Shown: positions 30,310-38,446 of the stretch, in pieces
Layout: each line of letters opens with the position of its first letter
How positions within the stretch are numbered: position 1 is the stretch's first letter
DNA from: Arsenicicoccus sp. oral taxon 190
Lineage (GTDB): Bacteria > Actinomycetota > Actinomycetes > Actinomycetales > Dermatophilaceae
Direction: 5' to 3'
Assembly: GCF_001189535.1 (NCBI RefSeq)
Contig: NZ_CP012070.1
Coordinates: 1,488,001-1,552,000, forward strand
DNA: 64,000 nt
Translations under genes and position numbers: made by a program
The notes under the pieces: model-generated
Database searches by the model: none
What the model saw: only the letters and a program-made list of their open reading frames with translations
What the model was told of the DNA's origin: nothing

Positions 30310-33132
30310 GTGGCACCCAGCGCAACCGGTCGCAAGCTCGTCATCGTGGAGTCCCCCGGCAAGGTCAGGTCCATCCAGGGCTACCTCGGGGACGGCTACG
30401 TGGTCGAGGCCTCCATCGGACACATCCGCGACCTCCCCAACCCCCGCGACCTCCCCGCGGAGCTCAAGAAGGGGCCGTTCGGCAAGTTCGCGGTCGACGT
30501 GGACAACGGCTTCGAGGCCTACTACGTCGTCGACGCGGACAAGAAGAAGAAGGTCACCGAGCTGCGGCGGCTGCTGAAGGATGCCCCCGAGCTCTACCTC
30601 GCCACCGATGAGGACCGCGAGGGCGAGGCCATCGCGTGGCACCTGCACGAGGTGCTCAAGCCCAAGGTCCCGGTCAAGCGGATGGTCTTCAACGAGATCA
30701 CCAAGGAGGCGATCCAGCGGGCCGTCACCACCACGCGTGACATCGACCAGGACCTCGTGGACGCCCAGGAGACCCGCCGCATCCTCGACCGGCTCTACGG
30801 CTACGAGGTCTCCCCGGTGCTGTGGCGCAAGGTCCGCCAGGGCCTGTCGGCCGGCCGGGTGCAGTCCGTCGCCACCCGCATGGTCGTCGAGCGCGAGCGG
30901 GAGCGGATGGCCTTCCGCCGCGCGGCCTTCTGGGACGTCGAGGGGGACTTCGCGCCGGGCGGGGGCGGGCAGGCCTTCACGGCGCGGCTGACCGAGGTGG
31001 CCGGCCGGCGCGTGGCGCAGGGCCGTGACTTCGCCGACGACGGCACCCTCACCGCCAAGAACGTCGCCCACCTGGACGAGGCGGCGGCGCGCGAGATCGC
31101 CACCGCCGTCATGGCCACCGACGTCATGGTCACCGACGTCGCGGAGAAGCCCTACACCCGGCGCCCGTCCGCCCCCTTCATCACCTCGACCCTCCAGCAG
31201 GAGGCGAGCCGCAAGCTGCGCATGAGCAGCAAGAACGCCATGCGCGTCGCCCAGCGCCTCTACGAGGGCGGCTACATCACCTACATGCGCACCGACTCGA
31301 CGACGCTGTCCGAGCAGGCGCTCACCGCGGCCCGCCAGCAGGCGCGGGACCTCTACGGCGCGGAGTACGTCCCCGACAGCCCCCGCCGCTACGAGAAGAA
31401 GTCCAAGAACGCCCAGGAGGCCCACGAGGCGATCCGCCCGGCGGGCGACCGCTTCCGCACCCCGGCGCAGGTCGCCGGGCAGCTGCGCGGCGAGGAGTTC
31501 GCGCTCTACGAGCTGATCTGGAAGCGCACCGTCGCCTCGCAGATGGCCGACGCCCGCGGGTCGACCGCCACCGTCCAGCTGGGCGGCGAGCTGCCCGACG
31601 GCCGGCGCGTGACCTTCGCCGCGAGCGGGACGGTGATCACGTTCCGGGGCTTCCTGGCGGCATACGAGGAGGGTCGCGACGACGACGAGCGCGCCGCGCG
31701 GGCCGCTGCCGACGAGGAGCGGCGCCTGCCCAAGCTCTCGGTCGGGGTCGGTCTGGACACGCTGCGCGCGGAGGCGGAGGGGCACGAGACCAAGCCCCCG
31801 GCGCGCTACACCGAGGCCACGCTGGTCAAGGCGCTGGAGGAGAAGGGCATCGGCCGCCCTTCCACCTACGCCGCGACGGTGGGGACCATCCAGGACCGCG
31901 GCTACGTCCGCACGCGCGGGTCCGCGCTCATCCCGACCTGGCTGGCCTTCGCCGTGACCCGGCTGCTCGAGGAGCACTTCACCGAGCTCGTCGACTACGA
32001 CTTCACCGCGGACATGGAGGAGTCGCTCGACCAGATCTCGCGCGGCGACCTCGGCCGGGTGCAGTGGCTGCAGCGGTTCTACTTCGGCGACCAGAGCCGC
32101 CACACCGAGGGGCTGTCCGAGCTGGTCGAGGACCTCGGCGAGATCGACGCGCGCGAGATCTCCACGATCCCGCTCGGCGACGGGATGGTGGTGCGCGTCG
32201 GGAGATACGGCCCGTATGTCGAAGAGGTGGCCCCCGCCGGCGTGGACCCCGTCACCGGCGAGGTGCCGGAGGGGGCGCAGCTGCCGGAGACGCCGCGGCG
32301 GGCCACCATCACCGACGACCTCGCGCCCGACGAGTTGACCCCCGAGAAGGCCCGCGAGCTGCTCGAGGTGGCGTCCGACGACGGCCGCGAGCTCGGCCAG
32401 GACCCCGACTCCGGGAGGGCCATCGTCGCCAAGGCCGGTCGGTACGGCCCCTACGTCACCGAGGTGCTGTCGCCGGAGGAGGCCGAGCTCAAGGGCAAGG
32501 CCAAGATCAAGCCGCGCACCGCGTCGCTCTTCAAGGACATGGACCTCGCGACCATCGACCTCGACGCCGCGCTGCAGCTGCTGTCGCTGCCGCGGGTCGT
32601 CGGGACCGACGCGGAGGGCGTCGAGATCACCGCCCAGAACGGCCGCTACGGCCCCTACCTCAAGAAGGGCACCGACTCGCGCTCCCTGGAGACCGAGCGG
32701 CAGCTCTTCTCCATCACGCTGGACGAGGCGCTGGCGATCTACGCCCAGCCCAAGCAGCGCGGTCGGGGTGCGGCCAAGCCGCCGCTGAAGGAGCTGGGGG
32801 AGGACCCGGTGTCCGGCAAGCCGGTGGTGGTCAAGGACGGCCGCTTCGGCGCGTACGTCACCGACGGGGAGACCAACGCGACGCTGCGCAAGGACGACGA
32901 CATCGAGACCCTCACCCCTGAGCGGGGTTTCGAGCTGCTGGCGGAGAAGCGCGCCAAGGGTCCGACGACGCGCAAGCGGGCCGCCAAGAAGGCACCAGCC
33001 AAGAAGGCGCCTGCGAAGAAGGCCGCGAAGGCGGCGACGACGACCACGGCGAAGACGGCTGCCACGAAGAAGGCCGGCACGAAGAAGACGGCCTCGAAGA
33101 AGACGGCCTCGGCGTCGGGCGACGGCTCCTGA
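30310..33132 (+). CDS. topA: DNA topoisomerase I
   Basis: 940 residues, type IA. TOPRIM domain starts KLVIVESPGK with the acidic motif DEDREGEAIAWHL at residue 100; catalytic Tyr in YITYMRTDS at residue 325. After the core, three or more TOPRIM-C repeats (GRYGPYVEEV, GRYGPYVTEV, GRYGPYLKKG, GRFGAYVTDG) replace zinc ribbons, as in mycobacteria, and the last ~55 residues are a Lys/Ala-rich tail (KKAPAKKAPAKKAA) that drives strand passage. It relaxes negative supercoils. Preceded by a possible leader peptide whose stop overlaps its binding site. Confidence 0.97.
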   Translation: MAPSATGRKLVIVESPGKVRSIQGYLGDGYVVEASIGHIRDLPNPRDLPAELKKGPFGKFAVDVDNGFEAYYVVDADKKKKVTELRRLLKDAPELYLATDEDREGEAIAWHLHEVLKPKVPVKRMVFNEITKEAIQRAVTTTRDIDQDLVDAQETRRILDRLYGYEVSPVLWRKVRQGLSAGRVQSVATRMVVERERERMAFRRAAFWDVEGDFAPGGGGQAFTARLTEVAGRRVAQGRDFADDGTLTAKNVAHLDEAAAREIATAVMATDVMVTDVAEKPYTRRPSAPFITSTLQQEASRKLRMSSKNAMRVAQRLYEGGYITYMRTDSTTLSEQALTAARQQARDLYGAEYVPDSPRRYEKKSKNAQEAHEAIRPAGDRFRTPAQVAGQLRGEEFALYELIWKRTVASQMADARGSTATVQLGGELPDGRRVTFAASGTVITFRGFLAAYEEGRDDDERAARAAADEERRLPKLSVGVGLDTLRAEAEGHETKPPARYTEATLVKALEEKGIGRPSTYAATVGTIQDRGYVRTRGSALIPTWLAFAVTRLLEEHFTELVDYDFTADMEESLDQISRGDLGRVQWLQRFYFGDQSRHTEGLSELVEDLGEIDAREISTIPLGDGMVVRVGRYGPYVEEVAPAGVDPVTGEVPEGAQLPETPRRATITDDLAPDELTPEKARELLEVASDDGRELGQDPDSGRAIVAKAGRYGPYVTEVLSPEEAELKGKAKIKPRTASLFKDMDLATIDLDAALQLLSLPRVVGTDAEGVEITAQNGRYGPYLKKGTDSRSLETERQLFSITLDEALAIYAQPKQRGRGAAKPPLKELGEDPVSGKPVVVKDGRFGAYVTDGETNATLRKDDDIETLTPERGFELLAEKRAKGPTTRKRAAKKAPAKKAPAKKAAKAATTTTAKTAATKKAGTKKTASKKTASASGDGS

Positions 33133-33148
33133 CCGGCCGCGCTACGCC

Positions 33149-33154
33149 TAAGGT
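33149..33154 (+). promoter_or_regulatory. -10 element TAAGGT, leaderless lipoprotein start
   Basis: TAAGGT followed by exactly 7 nt and the ATG at 33162; no ribosome binding site. Confidence 0.5.
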
Positions 33155-33161
33155 GCTGGGC

Positions 33162-33728
33162 ATGCTCCCCCGCCACGTCCTGCCCGGTGCCCTCCTGCTG
33201 GTCGGGGCCGCCCTCGCCGGTGGGTGCGGCGCCCCGTCGGCGAGCTCGCCGACGACCTCGAGCGCCACGACCACCTCGAGCGCCACGACCACCTCGAGCG
33301 CCACCACGACCGCTGCCACCACCACGACCGCTGCCCCCACCACCGCTGCCGCCACCACGAGCACGCCCGTCACCAAGGGTCAGGCGGGGATCTCGCCGGC
33401 CGCGACGGCGACCTTCGGGATGACGGAGTTCTGCGGCTCGCTGAAGTCCGCCGGGTGGAAGCCCGCCGACCTCTCCGCGCTGCGCACGACCACGGTCCGG
33501 GCGACCACCGAGGAGATCGTGGACCGGATGGAGCGGCTCGCCGTGGTCACGCCGCCGCCGTCGGTGCAGCAGGACTGGCGGGCGAGCGTGACGGCGTTCG
33601 ACCAGATCGCGCAGCGGGTGGAGGCGTCCGGCAAGGACGCCGAGGTGCCCCGGATCATCCGGGCCGGCCTGGCGGAGTCCGCAGGCCCTCGGTCGCGGGT
33701 GATCGCCGCCGCGGCCCCCTGCCGCTAG
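33162..33728 (+). CDS. exported Ser/Thr-rich protein, probable lipoprotein
   Basis: 188 residues. Signal HVLPGALLLVGAALAGGC; the Cys follows LAGG rather than the strict lipobox, so lipidation is likely but not certain. Residues ~28-70 are a Thr/Ser/Ala linker from repeated coding units (SATTT three times), then a small helical domain (GMTEFCGSLKSAGWK, EEIVDRMERLAVVTPPP) with two cysteines. I do not recognise the domain. Its stop overlaps the end of the convergent PLP-enzyme gene by four bases. Confidence 0.75.
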   Translation: MLPRHVLPGALLLVGAALAGGCGAPSASSPTTSSATTTSSATTTSSATTTAATTTTAAPTTAAATTSTPVTKGQAGISPAATATFGMTEFCGSLKSAGWKPADLSALRTTTVRATTEEIVDRMERLAVVTPPPSVQQDWRASVTAFDQIAQRVEASGKDAEVPRIIRAGLAESAGPRSRVIAAAAPCR

Positions 33729-34963
33729 CGCGACGAGGCCGACGCCGCGGCGTCCCGAGCCTGGTCCGCACCCTGGTCCAAGGCCTGGTCCAAGGCCTGG
33801 TCCAGGTCGGCGACGAGGTCCGCGACGGCCTCGAGCCCCACCGACAGCCGCAGCACGTCGGCGTGCGGGCGCGCGCTCTCGGCGACGGGCCGGTGGGTCA
33901 GCGACGCCGGGTGCTGGATCAGGCTGTCGACCCCACCCAGCGAGACGGCGTGGGTGATGAGGCGGGTGCGGGAGACGGCGGCCGCGGCGGCGGCATACCC
34001 GCCTCGCACGGCGAAGGCGACCATCGCCCCTGGGCCGGCGAGCTGCCGCCCGAGCAGGCCCTGCGGGTCCTGGCTCGGCAGGCCCGGGTAGTGGACCTGC
34101 GCGACCGCCGGGTGACCCGCCAGGTGCTCGGCGATCACCTGGGCGCTCGCCTGCTGGGCGCGCACCCGCACCGGCAGCGTCTGCAACCCCCGGTGCAGCA
34201 GGTATGCCGACAGCGGGTGCACCAGGCCTCCGGTGAGCGCCCGCACCGCCCGCAGCCGGCGGGCCCACTCCGGGGTGGTCGCGACGACGCCGGCGATGAC
34301 GTCGCCGTGGCCGGCGAGGTACTTCGTGGCGGAGTGCATGACGAGGGCCGCACCATGACGGCGAGGCTGCTGCAGCACCGGCGTCGCGAAGGTGTTGTCG
34401 ACGAGCACCGGCACCGCCCCGGCCTGACGCACCACGTCGTCGAGGTCGAGCAGCTCCAGGGTCGGGTTAGCCGGGGTCTCCACGACGACCAGCCCGGTCT
34501 GCGGGGTGATCGCGGCGGCGATCGCGTCCGCGGTGGTCCAGGTGACGGTCGTGCCGAGCAGGCCGTGATCGAGGACGTGGTCGGTGCCGCCGTAGAGCGG
34601 CCGGACCGCGACGACGTGCGGGGTGCCGGCGCTGACGGCAGCGATCAGGCAGGCGGTCACGGCGGCCATCCCGCTGCCGAAGGCGACGGCCTCCTCGCAC
34701 CCCTCGAGCGCGGCGACGGCGTCCTCGGCGCGGGCGACGGTGGGGTTCCACAGCCGTTGGTAGACGAGGGTGTCGCCCGGCTGGGGGCGGCCGCCGGAGG
34801 CGAGGTTGTCATAGCTGGCGCCGCCCGCGTCGACGTCCGGGACGGGGTTGGTCGTCGACAGGTCGATCGGGGGCACATGCACCCCGAGACCGGTCAGGTC
34901 CTCACGCCCGGCGTGCACGGCCAGGGTGTCGGGGCGCGGACGCGGCATACGGGTCTCGGGCAT
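33725..34963 (-). CDS. cystathionine gamma-synthase/lyase family PLP enzyme
   Basis: 412 residues, ATG with GGAGGA upstream. Fold-type I PLP enzyme of the Cys/Met metabolism family: YQRLWNPTVARAEDAVAALEG, AFGSGMAAVTACL, VETPANPTLELLDL, LVDNTFATP and the PLP-lysine in VMHSATKYLAGHGD, then SLGGVDSLIQHPASLTH. It acts on O-acylhomoserine, cystathionine or a related substrate; which one cannot be fixed by eye. The C-terminus ends in a repeat-encoded LDQALDQALDQ stretch (12-bp units near 33775-33805). No other sulfur gene is adjacent. Confidence 0.88.
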   Translation of the reverse strand: MPETRMPRPRPDTLAVHAGREDLTGLGVHVPPIDLSTTNPVPDVDAGGASYDNLASGGRPQPGDTLVYQRLWNPTVARAEDAVAALEGCEEAVAFGSGMAAVTACLIAAVSAGTPHVVAVRPLYGGTDHVLDHGLLGTTVTWTTADAIAAAITPQTGLVVVETPANPTLELLDLDDVVRQAGAVPVLVDNTFATPVLQQPRRHGAALVMHSATKYLAGHGDVIAGVVATTPEWARRLRAVRALTGGLVHPLSAYLLHRGLQTLPVRVRAQQASAQVIAEHLAGHPAVAQVHYPGLPSQDPQGLLGRQLAGPGAMVAFAVRGGYAAAAAAVSRTRLITHAVSLGGVDSLIQHPASLTHRPVAESARPHADVLRLSVGLEAVADLVADLDQALDQALDQGADQARDAAASASSR

Positions 34964-35084
34964 GGTGGTCCTCCCCAGGGCTGCGACGGTGCAGGGTCTG
35001 CGGTCCACCCTAGCGGAGGCCGCAACCTCTCGCGTCAGGGGCACCCCGGTCCGGCGATCTTGCGGTGCCGTCTGCGGTCGAGGG

Positions 35085-36551
35085 TCACGGCCGCGCGGTG
35101 CGCCCCCACTGCCACGCCAGGACGACGAGGGGCACCGCGACGCCCGCCGCCCCCGGCACCAGCGCCGGCACGACGAGGGCCATGGGCGCCAGGCCGTATC
35201 CCCGCAGCGCCCCCAGCGTGCCGAGGGGCACCATCCCGAAGGGGGTCGGCACCATCACCGACATGAGCGACAGGTCCGTCGGGCGAGCCCCGGCCAGCAG
35301 CGACGCGAGGGCGGCCGCGACGAGAGCGAGCGCCACCCAGCCGCCCACCCCGATCAGCACCGCGGCGAGCGTCGCCCAGACCAGCGCGACCAGCCCCGGC
35401 CCGATCAGGTAGACCGTCCGCACCACCGCGTCCGGGAGCGGGAGCGAGCGCCGCAGCCCGGTCGACTGGGTCCAGCTCGTCAGGCCGTCGCCCACCGAGC
35501 GGGCGAGGCGCGCGGCCGCGAGCCCGAGCGCGGGCAGGCAGACCACGGGCGGCGCCAGGTGGGCGAGCAGCAGCCCGCCCACGAGCAGCGGTATGCCGAC
35601 CAGCAGCCGGTCGCCCTGCCGCCCGATCCGCAGCAGGTCCCGCTGCAGCAGGGCGGCGGCCCCGCGACCGCGCCCGCGTCGGGACCGGGTCCGGCCGCGG
35701 CGGCCGAGCCGGTCCCGGACGGAGCGGTGGGACACGGCGGACGGGTCCATCATGAGCGCGGACTGGTAGGCGGCGGAGGTGGATTCGCCGGCGCGGCGCA
35801 GCTCGGCACCGTCGATGCGGTCGATGCGGCGGTCGGCGGCGAGCAGGCCGCCGACGGCGCAGGCGGTGAGGAGCAGCAGCCCCGCCACCAGGGCGGTGAC
35901 GCCACCGGCGGCCAGGTGCAGCGCGCCACCGGCGTCCAGGTGCAGCGCGCCGCCCCCTCCGAGCAGCGTCGCGAGCAGCGCCGACACCACGCCGACGGTC
36001 GCCAGGGCGCGGGGGGCGAGCGCGACTCGTCGGCGCCACCCGGCCTCGGCCTGCGCCACCGCGACCACCGCCGTGAGGACGAGCGCGACGACGGCCCCGC
36101 CCGGGACGCCCCAGGCGACGGCGTCCGGGGTGAGGGCCAGCCCCGCGGTGGCCAGCACCGTGGGCCCGCACAGCGCGCCGAGGAAGGCCGCGCCGAGCGC
36201 CATACCCCACACCCGTGGGCGCAGGACCGGTCGGCGCGACAGCGGCCCCGACAGCAGCCAGGTGAGCTTGGCCGGGTCGGCGCCCACGGGTCCGAAGGCC
36301 ACCGCCAGGCGGGCGATCCCGGCTGCCAGGAGCAGGGCGAGCGCCGTCGCCGACCACCCGCCGGCCGCGCCCGGCACGCACCCGGTGCCGGTGCAGCGTG
36401 CCGCGGCCACGACCTCGCCCCACCCGTTGCCGATGATCAGGCCGAGCAGGACGAGGGCCAGGACCCACATGTAGATCTCGACGAACCGCCCCTCGCCCTG
36501 GCCGTGGGCGCGCCGCGCCAGCGCCAGGTAGTCCGCCGCCTCAGACGTCAC
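35085..36551 (-). CDS. multi-helix membrane protein (DUF6297-like), ABC exporter permease
   Basis: 488 residues with about 12 hydrophobic segments in two clusters separated by a basic loop (GRRGRTRSRRGRGRG, residues ~280). Its start overlaps the ABC ATPase gene by 11 bp, so the two form one transporter. The sequence resembles the actinobacterial DUF6297 proteins that accompany such ATPases. A GGALHLDAGGALHLAAGG stretch is encoded by a 21-bp duplication. Substrate unknown; the neighbouring TipAL-like regulator hints at drug or peptide efflux. Confidence 0.75.
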   Translation of the reverse strand: MTSEAADYLALARRAHGQGEGRFVEIYMWVLALVLLGLIIGNGWGEVVAAARCTGTGCVPGAAGGWSATALALLLAAGIARLAVAFGPVGADPAKLTWLLSGPLSRRPVLRPRVWGMALGAAFLGALCGPTVLATAGLALTPDAVAWGVPGGAVVALVLTAVVAVAQAEAGWRRRVALAPRALATVGVVSALLATLLGGGGALHLDAGGALHLAAGGVTALVAGLLLLTACAVGGLLAADRRIDRIDGAELRRAGESTSAAYQSALMMDPSAVSHRSVRDRLGRRGRTRSRRGRGRGAAALLQRDLLRIGRQGDRLLVGIPLLVGGLLLAHLAPPVVCLPALGLAAARLARSVGDGLTSWTQSTGLRRSLPLPDAVVRTVYLIGPGLVALVWATLAAVLIGVGGWVALALVAAALASLLAGARPTDLSLMSVMVPTPFGMVPLGTLGALRGYGLAPMALVVPALVPGAAGVAVPLVVLAWQWGRTARP

Positions 36552-37203
36552 CGTGCAGCTCCACCACCCGCGCGCCCGCCCCCGCCACGAGGCTCGCGTC
36601 GTGGGACGCCATCAGCACGCTGCGCCCCGAGGAGGCCTGCGCCGCAAGGTATCCCGTCAGCCAGGCGCGCCCCGCCGCGTCCAGCCGCTGCTCCGGCTCG
36701 TCCAGCACCAGCAGCGTCCACGGGCGCACCAGCGCCACCGCCAGCGACAGCCGACGGCGCTGCCCGCTCGACAGCGTCCACGGCACCTGGTCGGCGACGT
36801 GCTCGATCCGCAGCGCGGCGAGCGCCCCGTCGACCAGCTCGTCCGGGTCGGCCACCCCGTGCGCCCGCGCCAGCACGTCCAGGTGCTCGAGGACCGTCAC
36901 GTCCGGGTAGAACCCCGCGTCGTCCAGCACCGCGCACACCGCCCGCCGCACCCGGGGGTCGTTGTCGCGCAACGGCGCCCCGTCGAGCAGGACCTCACCG
37001 GCGTCCGGGCTCTCGACGCCGAGGACGCACCGCAGCACCGTGGTCTTCCCGACGCCGTTGGGCCCCACGAGGGCCACCACCTCGCCGGCGCCGACGGACA
37101 GCGACAGGTCGGGGACGACGGGGCGCCCGGCATACGTCTTGCTGACCCCTCGCACCTGCAGCCGGGGGAGGGGCCGCTCACCACCCAGGTCTCCGTCGCG
37201 CAC
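36541..37203 (-). CDS. ABC transporter ATP-binding protein
   Basis: 220 residues from GTG at 37203. Walker A GPNGVGKTT, Q-loop region VCAVLDDAGFYPDVTV, signature LSSGQRRR, Walker B LLVLDEPEQRLD and switch SHD. DrrA/CcmA-like exporter ATPase, slightly short. A longer frame (to 37272) would run through the promoter region of the divergent regulator, so the GTG is preferred. Works with the permease downstream; the two promoters share a 54-bp intergenic space with the MerR gene. Confidence 0.9.
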   Translation of the reverse strand: MRDGDLGGERPLPRLQVRGVSKTYAGRPVVPDLSLSVGAGEVVALVGPNGVGKTTVLRCVLGVESPDAGEVLLDGAPLRDNDPRVRRAVCAVLDDAGFYPDVTVLEHLDVLARAHGVADPDELVDGALAALRIEHVADQVPWTLSSGQRRRLSLAVALVRPWTLLVLDEPEQRLDAAGRAWLTGYLAAQASSGRSVLMASHDASLVAGAGARVVELHGDV

Positions 37204-37219
37204 CCCTCGACGATAGGGC

Positions 37220-37250
37220 TTGACCCTCACGCGGCGTGAGGCGCCACCGT
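37220..37250 (+). promoter_or_regulatory. TipAL-type promoter with MerR operator
   Basis: TTGACC (37220-37225), 19 nt, CACCGT (37245-37250), then the ATG 6 nt later. The spacer carries the perfect dyad CCTCACG-cgg-CGTGAGG (37225-37241), the same arms as the Streptomyces tipA operator. The overlong 19-nt spacer is the hallmark of promoters untwisted by MerR activators. Confidence 0.85.
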
Positions 37251-37256
37251 GGAGCC

Positions 37257-38054
37257 ATGACCGCGACGACAATGAGCGACATGACGCCCCTCACCGTGGG
37301 TCAGGTGGCCGAGACGTATGGCGTGACGGTGCGCACCCTGCACCACTACGACCAGATCGGCCTGCTGAGCCCCAGCGAGCGCAGTCACTCGGGCTACCGC
37401 CTCTACACGGCGGACGACCTGGAGCGGCTGCAGCACGTCGTCGTCTACCGGCGCCTCGGCTTCCCCCTGGAGGAGGTCGCCGAGCTGCTGGCGGACGTCG
37501 AGGCTCGCGGGAGCGACGGCGCCGCGGAGCACCTGCGTCGTCAACGCGCAGCGGTCATGACCCGGCTCGACGAGATGCGCGATCTCGTGCGTGCCATCGA
37601 CGACGCACTGGAGAGAACCATGACCAAGAAGCCAGCCACCACCGAGGACCTCAAGCAGCTCTTCGGGGACGGCTACCACGAGGACTACCAGGCCGAGGCC
37701 GAGCAGCGCTGGGGCGACACCCCCCAGTGGCGGCAGAGCCAGGAGCGCCAGGCGTCCATGACCAAGGACGACTGGGCCGCCGTCAAGGCCGACACCGAGG
37801 CGCTCGAGCGCGACCTCGCGGCGGCCGTCCGCGCGGGAGAGCCGACCGACGGCGACGTCGCGGCCGAGCTCGCCGAGCGGCACCGGCGCTCGATCGAGGT
37901 GCACTACGACTGCCCGCACGCCTTCCAGGTGAAGCTGGCCGAGATGTACCTCGCCGACCCGCGCTTCACCCAGCACTACGAGGACCTGCACGCCGGGCTC
38001 GCGCAGTGGCTGCACGACGCGATCGTGTCCAACGCGGCGCGGCACGGCGCCTGA
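37257..38054 (+). CDS. tipA: TipAL-like MerR regulator with antibiotic-binding domain
   Basis: 265 residues. MerR N-terminus (LTVGQVAETYGVTVRTLHHYDQIGLL, then SGYRLYTADDLERLQ), coiled-coil dimer helix, and a TipAS domain (DYQAEAEQRWGDTPQW, FTQHYEDLHAGLAQWLHDAI). TipAS domains trap thiopeptides and other antibiotics and switch on efflux. An internal ATG at 37620 with GGAGAG upstream would yield the 144-residue TipAS alone, as in Streptomyces. The gene is driven by a tipA-like promoter and diverges from an ABC exporter, its likely second target. Confidence 0.92.
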   Translation: MTATTMSDMTPLTVGQVAETYGVTVRTLHHYDQIGLLSPSERSHSGYRLYTADDLERLQHVVVYRRLGFPLEEVAELLADVEARGSDGAAEHLRRQRAAVMTRLDEMRDLVRAIDDALERTMTKKPATTEDLKQLFGDGYHEDYQAEAEQRWGDTPQWRQSQERQASMTKDDWAAVKADTEALERDLAAAVRAGEPTDGDVAAELAERHRRSIEVHYDCPHAFQVKLAEMYLADPRFTQHYEDLHAGLAQWLHDAIVSNAARHGA

Positions 38055-38105
38055 ACACTCGTCGACCGGGTGGGCCCTGGTGGGTCTGCCCGGTCGGCGG
38101 GCTGG

Positions 38106-38306
38106 GCGACCACAGCGTGTCCTTGGGGTGTGGTGGTGGTCGGTATGGCGTCCCCGGGCGACCACAACCTGTCCCGGGGGTGTGGTTGTGGTCGGTATGG
38201 CGGGCCCGGGCGACCACACCGTCACCTTGGGGTGTGGTTGTGGTCGGTATGGCGCCCCGAGGCGACCACAACCTGTCCCGGGGGTGTGGTTGTGGTCGGT
38301 ATGGCG
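38106..38306. repeat. palindromic repeat array, four 45-bp units at 52-bp period
   Basis: Units at 38106-38150, 38158-38202, 38210-38254 and 38262-38306, with 7-bp spacers. The common unit is a hairpin with arms CGACCACAACC/GGTTGTGGTCG around a 14-nt G/C-rich centre, followed by GTATGGCG. Units 1 and 3 have a CCTTGGGG centre, units 2 and 4 CCCGGGGG, so the array may have grown by doubling a 104-bp pair. It fills most of the gap between the tipA-like gene and the next gene, and recurs at 47083-47179. No transposase is nearby. REP/BIME-like. Confidence 0.92.
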
Positions 38307-38446
38307 GGCCCGGAGGCTGCCCTCGCGCCGGCGGCCGGTGGGAGGTGGGAGGTTGAGCCGATTTGGGTGCTTGTGCGCCGAGATGTCCGTATCCTTGAGG
38401 GCGCATCCGGCCTGTGCCAGGCACGGCCCCGACGGAAGGCACCCCC

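Noticed and set aside
29917..32103. 728-residue ORF on the minus strand opposite topA
   Set aside because: It mirrors topA, whose motifs are all intact; the minus frame is low-complexity and has no domain. High GC keeps shadow frames open.
38106..38306. CRISPR array
   Set aside because: The repeats are 45 bp with only 7-bp, similar spacers, and no cas genes are present. It is a palindromic tandem array.
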